Source of the DNA: Chitinophagaceae bacterium
GTDB taxonomy: Bacteria; Bacteroidota; Bacteroidia; Chitinophagales; Chitinophagaceae
Length of the DNA: 64,000 nucleotides
Assembly (NCBI GenBank): GCA_016715365.1
Contig: JADKAM010000001.1
Location: 806,001 to 870,000 of the forward strand
Reading direction: 5' to 3'
Notes under the pieces: generated by a model
What the model saw: only the letters and a program-made list of their open reading frames with translations
What the model was told of the DNA's origin: nothing
Databases searched by the model: none
Shown here: positions 58,151 through 64,000 of the stretch, piece by piece
How positions within the stretch are numbered: position 1 is the first letter of the stretch
Layout: the number at the start of each line of letters is the position of its first letter
Position numbers and translations under genes: made by a program

Positions 58151-58745
58151 TTGCCTGCTTTTTGTAGTAAGCTGCTCTCCTTCCTATCAGCAAATGCAAT
58201 CTGCAACTGCTAATGTGAATGTGTTGCAAAAATTTAAACCAGCTTTTACTGTTGCATTATACAATACTACGGTTGATGTGATGAGCAATCATTTAAGCGG
58301 ATTGCTGCTTATTAAAAAAATGCCCGACAGCAGTACCCGTGTGGTTTTCAGTAACGAGATGGGGCTTGGCTTTTTTGATTTCGAATTTGCGCCTGATGGC
58401 AGTTTTAAGATATATTCCATCATGAAAAAACTAAACAAAAAATCGGTTATTAAAACACTGCAGCACGATTTTGAACTGGTACTGATGAATAACCTGGATA
58501 ACACAAAAGCGGTTGTAAAAATCAATGAAGGGCTGACTTATTTTATTTTTCCGCAAAGCAAGGGCTTTAATTATTATATTACAAACCAAAGCGGTGATGA
58601 ACTGGTGCGGATGGAAAGGGCTTCTAACAAAAAAATAATTGTGGAGGCTGTGATGAAAAATTATATCAATGGCATACCGGACACCATTGGCATATCGCAC
58701 AAAACATTTGAATTTAACATTGGCTTAAAAAGAATAGAAAGATAA
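58113..58745 (+). CDS. Outer-membrane lipoprotein of unknown function
   Basis: The 210-residue product has a type II signal peptide with lipobox FVVS-C (Cys21). I use the ATG at 58113, which overlaps the LolA-like gene by 38 bases; there is no other good start that keeps the signal peptide. The mature domain is beta-rich and may be LolB-like. Its position after the LolA-like gene suggests it receives cargo at the outer membrane. Confidence 0.8.
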   Translation: MRPFRIIYLILSSCLLFVVSCSPSYQQMQSATANVNVLQKFKPAFTVALYNTTVDVMSNHLSGLLLIKKMPDSSTRVVFSNEMGLGFFDFEFAPDGSFKIYSIMKKLNKKSVIKTLQHDFELVLMNNLDNTKAVVKINEGLTYFIFPQSKGFNYYITNQSGDELVRMERASNKKIIVEAVMKNYINGIPDTIGISHKTFEFNIGLKRIER

Positions 58746-58761
58746 TGCTGCTAATTTTTTA

Positions 58762-58785
58762 AGTATTTGTAGTGGCCTTACACCT
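58762..58785 (+). repeat. Short direct repeat, copy 1 (AGTATTTGTAGTGGCCTTAC)
   Basis: A 24-base stretch matches 59235-59258 with two differences. The pair flanks the dehydratase gene. Confidence 0.65.
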
Positions 58786-58801
58786 AATAAAAAACAGAAA
58801 G

Positions 58802-59179
58802 ATGATATTGCTAAACGATTTTTTTACCATCAACGATACTGTAACATCCGAAACGGAAATTTGGGCTGAGCTACACATCAACAGCAATCATAAAATATTT
58901 GAAGGGCATTTCCCCAACCAGCCGGTTGTTCCCGGTGTGTGTATGATGCAGATGGTAAAAGAAATACTGGAGCAGGTAATTGGTAAAGAAACCAACTTAA
59001 CCCAGGCAGCTGATATGAAGTTCCTGGCCGTGATCAATCCGCTTGAAAATAACCTGATACATGCATCTGTAAAATATGCCACCGATGAAACCGGCGCAAT
59101 TAATATTGTGGCTTCACTTTTTAAAGATGAGCTGGTGCATTTTAAATGCAAGGCTAAGTTGCAGGTGCCTGGCCACTAG
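58802..59179 (+). CDS. 3-hydroxyacyl-ACP dehydratase (FabZ/FabA hotdog) without the usual Glu
   Basis: I choose the ATG at 58802 rather than an upstream GTG at 58772. The 125-residue protein has FEGHFPNQPVVPGVCMMQMV: the GHFP His of FabZ is kept, but the catalytic Glu position (IEA in FabZ) reads Gln. The hotdog partner at 47669 has a Glu but no His. The expected reaction is dehydration of 3-hydroxyacyl-ACP in the polyene cycle. It closes the long plus-strand operon and is flanked by a 24-base direct repeat. Confidence 0.85.
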   Translation: MILLNDFFTINDTVTSETEIWAELHINSNHKIFEGHFPNQPVVPGVCMMQMVKEILEQVIGKETNLTQAADMKFLAVINPLENNLIHASVKYATDETGAINIVASLFKDELVHFKCKAKLQVPGH

Positions 59180-59234
59180 ACAGAATCTTTTCCAATAAGT
59201 TTATCAGTAATACAGCCAATTTTTAATTGTTTGG

Positions 59235-59258
59235 AGTATTTGTAGCGGCCTGACACCT
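59235..59258 (+). repeat. Short direct repeat, copy 2
   Basis: This copy reads AGTATTTGTAGCGGCCTGAC and ends at the stop codon of the convergent antiporter gene. It matches 58762-58785 in 22 of 24 bases. Confidence 0.65.
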
Positions 59259-60675
59259 ATTTCTCCGGCATCAACCAATTGATCAGGTCCAGCGCAGGTC
59301 CTGTCATAAAAGTAGTAACCAGTGCCATTAACACCATCATGGCAAATATTTCAGGCGATAGAATTCCTAAGTCATAACCAATATTTAAAACGATCAGCTG
59401 CATCAATCCACGGGTGTTCATCAACACACCAATAGATAAACTGTCTTTCCAGCTTTGTCCTACCATACGTGCAGCCAGCGCACTGCCGCCAAATTTTCCG
59501 GCAACAGCTACCAATAATATCCAGCCGAATGTGATCCACAAATGGCCTTCATTTATTAAGCCTATCTGTGTTCTTAAACCGGTTATTACAAAGAACAGCG
59601 GTAATAACAGTATGATACTTACATCTTCAATCTTATCAATAACAATTTTACGAAAGTTAAAACTCGATGGCATAATAACACCGGCCATGAAAGCGCCAAA
59701 TAATGCATGTATGCCTATAACAGAGGTAACATAAGCCGATACAATGAGGATGACAAACAGCAACGCAATGATGGGCGTTCTCTTTTTTTCCTTTTCATCA
59801 TAAACATGACTTAATCCTTCTAAAAAAGGCCTTACAACTTTCAACATAATCAATACATAAACAAGGGCTAAGCCAATGGTGTATAAAACGCTAAAGGATG
59901 AACCCGACTTAACCAATGCAATTACCGCAGCCAAAATGCACCAGGCTGTAAGGTCATCGGCGGCGGCGCAGGTAAGTGCCATCGCTCCTAATTTACTCCG
60001 GGTAAGTTTTTTTTCCTGCAGTATTCGGGCAAGCACCGGAAATGCAGTAATGCTCATGGCAATGCCCATAAACAATGCAAAGGATAAAAAACTGGTGCCG
60101 GCAGGTGCATAATCCTGGTAAATATAATAGGCAAGGGCCATCCCCAGAGTGTAGGGTATAATGATGCTGGCGTGACTGATGATAACAGCACCATAAGCCT
60201 GTTTGCCAATGGCTTTCAGATCCAGTTCCATACCAATGATGAACATAAACAGGATAAGGCCTATCTGGCTGATAAAGCTGAGTGTTGATAAGGAAGCAGA
60301 AGGAAATAAAAAATGGGTTAGCTCCGGAAAATATGCACCAACGATGGAAGGGCCTAAAATGATACCTGCTACAATTTCACCAATAACGGCAGGTTGCCCG
60401 ATCTTTTTAAATAAAAATCCAAAAAGGCGTGCACTGGCTATGATAACGATGATCTGCAAAAGCAGTACAGCCAGTGGTTCGGTAAGGTCGTGCTTAAATG
60501 AATCTGTAAAAACCTGGAAACTGCTGGTTGCTTCTGCTGCTTTTTCGCTTTGCAATTGCTGAGCAGTAAGTGCAGGACTTTGCAAAGTACTACCCTGTTT
60601 TGCTATCCAGTAAATAACAAATCCTAACCCGGCAACAATTACAATATAAAACAGCGTACTCCATCTTTTTTTCAT
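59257..60675 (-). CDS. Kef-type (CPA2) cation:proton antiporter
   Basis: The 472-residue protein has an N-terminal membrane segment and about twelve more, with the CPA2 fold (segments such as QPAVIGEIVAGIILGPS, ITAFPVLARIL, AADDLTAW with two membrane-embedded Asp, and GVLMNTRGLMQLIVLN). It exchanges Na+ or K+ for H+ at the inner membrane. No C-terminal TrkA-N domain is present, so it lacks the usual NAD-linked regulator. Homologous antiporters are sometimes next to pigment loci, but a functional link is not shown; it lies between two opposing pigment modules. Confidence 0.92.
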   Translation of the reverse strand: MKKRWSTLFYIVIVAGLGFVIYWIAKQGSTLQSPALTAQQLQSEKAAEATSSFQVFTDSFKHDLTEPLAVLLLQIIVIIASARLFGFLFKKIGQPAVIGEIVAGIILGPSIVGAYFPELTHFLFPSASLSTLSFISQIGLILFMFIIGMELDLKAIGKQAYGAVIISHASIIIPYTLGMALAYYIYQDYAPAGTSFLSFALFMGIAMSITAFPVLARILQEKKLTRSKLGAMALTCAAADDLTAWCILAAVIALVKSGSSFSVLYTIGLALVYVLIMLKVVRPFLEGLSHVYDEKEKKRTPIIALLFVILIVSAYVTSVIGIHALFGAFMAGVIMPSSFNFRKIVIDKIEDVSIILLLPLFFVITGLRTQIGLINEGHLWITFGWILLVAVAGKFGGSALAARMVGQSWKDSLSIGVLMNTRGLMQLIVLNIGYDLGILSPEIFAMMVLMALVTTFMTGPALDLINWLMPEK

Positions 60676-60741
60676 GCGCTATGATTATTAACCGGTTAAA
60701 ATTATCTGAAATTAATAAAACTAATAAACAAATAATTGTTA

Positions 60742-61782
60742 CTAAAGGTTTGAAACCAAAATAAAACTGTGCTGTAAACCTTTAAAATTATTGTATAATA
60801 AAATATTTCTGTATTCAGTTTTTGATGTTTTCTTTTTAAACATATGTTCAGGAACGGGCTGCTGCAAAAACTCACAGGCATACCAAAGTCCCGGTGCAGA
60901 TACAGTGGCGTAATCTCCAACCATATGTTTGTAACGCACAACAGCAGTATCGTCAGCAAGCAATGTTTCGCAGGCTGTATAATATGGTAAGGTACGGTTG
61001 TCGCCATTTTCGCCGGAAAGAAAAAGATCAACATTTTCGCCGGCAGGAATATTTTTCTGCAGAAATAAATTTAATTGTTGCTTTAGTAATTCAATATCCG
61101 TGCTGTGAATAGTACTGATGGCCGCAACTTTTGCAATGGATGATGCCGCTTCAGCATTTACAACAAACATAGCCGCACCTTCGCCCACTACACAACCGGG
61201 GCTATCTGTTTCATACAAATATTTATTGGAGATATCTTCTTTTTTGTAAGAACCAGCCAGCGTTTCAATATTGTAATGGAATGGAGAAATTTCATCAACA
61301 CCACCAACCAGGTAAGTATTTGATTGGTTTGTGTTGAGCTGCATCATGGCATCAAGCAATGCATTTTCAAAAGCAAGGCCGAGATGAATATGGGTGATAT
61401 TATATCCTTTGTTTTTAGTGATGAGCCCCAACTGGCCTGCAATTACATTGCCTGTGCTCTGTACAAAACTGCCGGGCGTAAGCTGGCCTTCTTCGTATTG
61501 AACCATCTGGTTCAGAAATTTTACACAGTCATCCATGCCGGCATTTGCCGAGCCCATGATGATCCCGTCAATGTTATCAGTTTCGCTGATCAATGGCAAT
61601 GCTGCGCCAACACCCATCCTGATAGATTTACCCATCCTGCGTAAAATGCCCGGAGGGATTTTTTCGTACGAAGGTTCGATGGCTAATAATTTTTTATCAA
61701 CCGCTTCATTTATCAATTCAATATTAGCCTGCAACAAGTCTTGTTGTGCCGATATGCAATATGTTTTATGGATATACAGCAT
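60742..61782 (-). CDS. Ketosynthase-like chain-length factor, second copy
   Basis: The 346-residue protein aligns with the product of 55700: shared RRM(G/S)(K/R).IRMGV, QST.N.I.GQ(I/L)GL, (G)LAFENALLDAMM in place of the nucleophilic Cys segment, and VGGVDEI. It is not expected to condense alone. It starts 3 bases after the KAS stop at 61786, so the two form an operon and probably a heterodimer. It lies 66 bases from the antiporter gene. Confidence 0.88.
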   Translation of the reverse strand: MLYIHKTYCISAQQDLLQANIELINEAVDKKLLAIEPSYEKIPPGILRRMGKSIRMGVGAALPLISETDNIDGIIMGSANAGMDDCVKFLNQMVQYEEGQLTPGSFVQSTGNVIAGQLGLITKNKGYNITHIHLGLAFENALLDAMMQLNTNQSNTYLVGGVDEISPFHYNIETLAGSYKKEDISNKYLYETDSPGCVVGEGAAMFVVNAEAASSIAKVAAISTIHSTDIELLKQQLNLFLQKNIPAGENVDLFLSGENGDNRTLPYYTACETLLADDTAVVRYKHMVGDYATVSAPGLWYACEFLQQPVPEHMFKKKTSKTEYRNILLYNNFKGLQHSFILVSNL

Positions 61783-61785
61783 GGC

Positions 61786-62976
61786 TCAGACTTTTGAAAA
61801 AATTAAAGATGAACAATTGCCGCCAAAACCAAATGAGTTACTCATAATATGGTTTACCGGCATTTTTGTATACGATTGTACCGGCGTTAACCCGGTTGAA
61901 GGAATTGTATTTTTGAAATGCAGGTTTGCATAAACTTCCTGGTGTATTAAACTTAAAATACTGTAAACCGCTTCAATGGCGCCTGATGCACCCAGCGTGT
62001 GGCCTATATTTCCCTTGGTAGATGCGAAAGCCGGAGGCTTGTCAAACAGGCGGATCATGGCTTTGCTTTCTACTTCATCATTATTTTCGGTACCGGTGCC
62101 ATGGGCATTAATAAAATCAATTTTATCTGCTGTAAGGTTTGCAACTTTTAGTGCGCCCTGCATAGAAAGAAAGGGCCCATCTCCTTCATCTGATAATGAA
62201 GAAGGATGGTAGGCATCGTTGGCATTGCTGTAACCGGTTAATTCAGCATAGACTTTTCTGCCTTTAATATCTTCTTCTTTTTCTAAAATTAAAAAAGCAG
62301 CACCTTCTCCCAGGTTCAATCCTTTTCTGCCTTCATCAAATGGCGTACAATTATCGGATGATAAAATATGCAACGCATTAAAACCATTGATGGTAAATTT
62401 TGCAAGACAATCAGTACCGCCAACAATGGCTCTTTTTGCATAACCGTTCTTCATCAGCATGGCGCCATACATAATGGCATTGGCCGATGAAGAGCAGGCT
62501 GTGTTGATGGTATTGATAATTCCCTTTATCTTAAAATGTTTTTGCAGGTACAAATTCACAGAAGCACAATCGTAAGAAGCCAGGTAATCTGAACCATCTG
62601 TTTTTTCATTGGCATCGTTATACAACTCATCTGTAAGGCACATGCCACCAACCGTGTTGGCACCAATCAATGCGGTGTCAAAGGATTGGATTTCTTCAGC
62701 GGAAATTCCGCAATCAGCAATGGCTTCATTTAATGCATGCAAGGCCAGCAGGGTTGTTCGGGTAACACCCGGATCATTTACCAGTAATTGTTTCTGTAAA
62801 TCTTCTGTACTTATTGGTACCTGGCCAAAAGGTAAAAGACCGGCATATTTTGTTGGGAAAAGATCAAATTCCTTACTTACGCCACAGGTGGCATTTTTAA
62901 GCGATTGGTGATTTTCGGCTACAGAATTTCCTATAGCACTTATTACGCCCATGCCGGTTATGAAAATTCTGCTCAA
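61786..62976 (-). CDS. Beta-ketoacyl-ACP synthase, second ApeO-like copy
   Basis: The 396-residue protein has the nucleophile Cys161 (NTACSSSANA), NAHGTGTENND and NIGHTLGASGAIE for the two catalytic His, and the KAS C-terminus NSFGFGGNCSSLIFSKV shared with the 54360 product. Together with the ACP (63075) and the chain-length factor (60742) it forms a module parallel to the one at 54104-56755. Separate modules may make two chain lengths or two chains, such as the polyene and another acyl group. Confidence 0.93.
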   Translation of the reverse strand: MSRIFITGMGVISAIGNSVAENHQSLKNATCGVSKEFDLFPTKYAGLLPFGQVPISTEDLQKQLLVNDPGVTRTTLLALHALNEAIADCGISAEEIQSFDTALIGANTVGGMCLTDELYNDANEKTDGSDYLASYDCASVNLYLQKHFKIKGIINTINTACSSSANAIMYGAMLMKNGYAKRAIVGGTDCLAKFTINGFNALHILSSDNCTPFDEGRKGLNLGEGAAFLILEKEEDIKGRKVYAELTGYSNANDAYHPSSLSDEGDGPFLSMQGALKVANLTADKIDFINAHGTGTENNDEVESKAMIRLFDKPPAFASTKGNIGHTLGASGAIEAVYSILSLIHQEVYANLHFKNTIPSTGLTPVQSYTKMPVNHIMSNSFGFGGNCSSLIFSKV

Positions 62977-62987
62977 TATAGTTGGGG

Positions 62988-63057
62988 TGTCAGCCTGAGC
63001 TTGTCGAAGGCGGGTTGGTTGATGATAGCACCGTCTTCGACAAGCTCAGACTGACAG
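62988..63057. repeat. REP-like inverted repeat 4 (TGAGCTTGTCGAAG family)
   Basis: TGTCAGCCTGAGCTTGTCGAAG pairs with CTTCGACAAGCTCAGACTGACAG across a 26-base centre. It sits between the ACP and KAS genes, in a place analogous to repeat 3 in the plus-strand module. Confidence 0.9.
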
Positions 63058-63074
63058 CTTTTTTATTTTTAAAA

Positions 63075-63338
63075 TTATTTTGTACGATGTTGCTCAATGT
63101 AAGCAACCATAGTGTTGATATCTGCCAAAACCTTACGGCCTTCTTTGGGATCTTTTATATCTATCCCGTATTCCCTGCCCAATAAAACAATCAGTTCTAT
63201 CGAATCAATTGAATCAAGCCCCAAACCTTCGCCAAATAGCGGTTCATCATCTTTAATGTCTTCAGGTTTAACAGAGATAAGGTTCAGAAATTCTATGATC
63301 TGCTTTTTAACCTGTAATTTTAATTCGGCTGTTTCCAT
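63075..63338 (-). CDS. Acyl carrier protein, second-module copy
   Basis: The 87-residue protein has the phosphopantetheine site GLGLDSIDSIELIVLL with Ser43 and closely resembles the ACP at 54104. It lies 10 bases after the ABC-2 permease stop and before REP-like repeat 4 and the KAS gene. It probably serves the second KAS/chain-length-factor pair. Confidence 0.94.
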   Translation of the reverse strand: METAELKLQVKKQIIEFLNLISVKPEDIKDDEPLFGEGLGLDSIDSIELIVLLGREYGIDIKDPKEGRKVLADINTMVAYIEQHRTK

Positions 63339-63348
63339 AATAAATATT

Positions 63349-64000
63349 TCAAATCAGGTTTTTTCTTTTTAACCCGATCAACGTAATCAATTGTATTGCA
63401 AAAGTGATACCCAGTAAAGGTATTATATTTAAGATAACATCTTTCAGTTTTCCTCCTTCCAAAAATAAACCATAATAAGCTTCCAGGCACCAATGCAGTG
63501 GCGAAAGCTTCATCACAAACTGAAAAGACTCGGGCATGGCAAAACTGGGAACCAGCAAACCACCAACTGCAGCCATTAATACAATAGATACTGCACCAAT
63601 GCCATTGGCCTGTTCCTGTGTTTTTGCAAATACGCCAATCATGATGGCATAGCTTACGGCACACCAGCCGCAGATGAGGGTAACAATTACCACACCGGTA
63701 ATATCGGCGGGTAAGTTCAGTTTGGGTAAGCCCATGGACGGAAAGAGCCAGATACCCATGGAAAAAACAACCGTGGCCTGTATAAATGTTATGAATAAAT
63801 AAGAAAGCTGTTTGGATATTAATGCCACCAGGTAATTTGTTGGCAATGTTTTTAAACGCACAAAACTGCCGTTCAGTTTTTCACGAACCACACTACCGCC
63901 CAGGGAAATCACAATAAAGAACATGGCAAATACAGTCCAGGCCGGAACATTGTGTTGCGATGCATTGGGGATATTGCGGCTGCCATCTCTGGATACCGGA
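63349..64000 (-). CDS. ABC-2 type transporter permease, 5' end outside window
   Basis: The frame is open to the window end, so the true start lies beyond 64000; the ATG at 63924 is internal. The visible ~217 residues contain SRNIPNASQHNVPAWTVFAM, five or six membrane segments and the ABC-2 pattern. The VVREKLNGSFVRLKTLPTNY segment is typical. Its ATPase is expected upstream of the window. It may export a pigment lipid or glycolipid and is likely the first visible gene of the minus-strand operon. Confidence 0.88.
   Translation of the reverse strand, partial: PVSRDGSRNIPNASQHNVPAWTVFAMFFIVISLGGSVVREKLNGSFVRLKTLPTNYLVALISKQLSYLFITFIQATVVFSMGIWLFPSMGLPKLNLPADITGVVIVTLICGWCAVSYAIMIGVFAKTQEQANGIGAVSIVLMAAVGGLLVPSFAMPESFQFVMKLSPLHWCLEAYYGLFLEGGKLKDVILNIIPLLGITFAIQLITLIGLKRKNLI

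Noticed and set aside
58772..58801. GTG start at 58772 for the dehydratase
   Set aside because: It lies in the 24-base direct repeat and adds residues not typical for the family; the ATG at 58802 is better.
60702..61034. 110-residue minus-strand reading frame
   Set aside because: It overlaps the chain-length-factor gene in another frame and has no motif, start context or promoter.
1..64000. Mobile element, prophage or defence system
   Set aside because: No transposase, integrase, phage structural gene, toxin-antitoxin pair, restriction gene or cas gene was recognised; the REP-like repeats alone are not evidence for a mobile island.

Overview
The window looks like a chromosomal segment of a Bacteroidota bacterium, most likely Chitinophagaceae-like. 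Three things point there: giant secreted proteins ending in a type IX secretion (T9SS) sorting domain, promoter elements of the TAnnTTTG type, and a large flexirubin / aryl-polyene type pigment locus. No transposase, integrase, phage gene or CRISPR array was seen.

Region 1 (1-15628) holds two tandem giant genes for modular secreted proteins. The first is cut by the window start. The second begins with a signal peptide, a propeptide and an M36 (fungalysin-type) metalloprotease, followed by Ig-like, PKD-like, glycine-rich and P-domain modules. Their last ~3.08 kb, including the terminator, are almost identical. As given, the first has one single-base frameshift and the second has two that compensate. 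Region 2 (15629-20510) has a GH18 chitinase-like gene whose signal peptide is also frameshifted, a tRNA-Asn, a small protein with a good promoter and a possible operator, a halogenase-like flavoprotein and a membrane-anchored coiled-coil protein.

Region 3 (20511-39638) opens the pigment locus. It carries two CrtI-like flavoproteins, two transglutaminase-fold secreted proteins (one apparently inactive), a GT2-DUF2062 protein, a trifunctional MMPL transporter/acyltransferase/methyltransferase, a C45-type hydrolase, holo-ACP synthase (acpS), an AMP-forming ligase, a halogenase-like flavoprotein and a DUF1702-like protein. Region 4 (39703-42593, minus strand) is an island of three secreted proteins of unknown function.

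Region 5 (42788-59179, plus strand) is the core operon: aromatic amino-acid lyase, ketoreductase, four ketosynthase-type proteins plus a half-length one, two ACPs, an LpxL-type acyltransferase, two hotdog dehydratases, a thioesterase, a methyltransferase, a third halogenase-like flavoprotein, a polysaccharide deacetylase, a LolA-like carrier and a lipoprotein. Region 6 (59257-64000, minus strand) has a Kef-type antiporter and a second ACP - ketosynthase - chain-length-factor module behind a truncated ABC-2 permease.

In the inferred pathway the lyase makes a cinnamate-type starter, the ligase activates it, and AcpS arms the ACPs. Ketosynthase/chain-length-factor pairs, the ketoreductase and the dehydratases build the polyene. 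Methyltransferases and halogenase-like enzymes decorate it. The acyltransferases, MMPL transporter, LolA-like protein, lipoprotein and ABC permease attach and move it to the outer membrane. The product itself cannot be read from the sequence. Four copies of a REP-like inverted repeat punctuate the locus.
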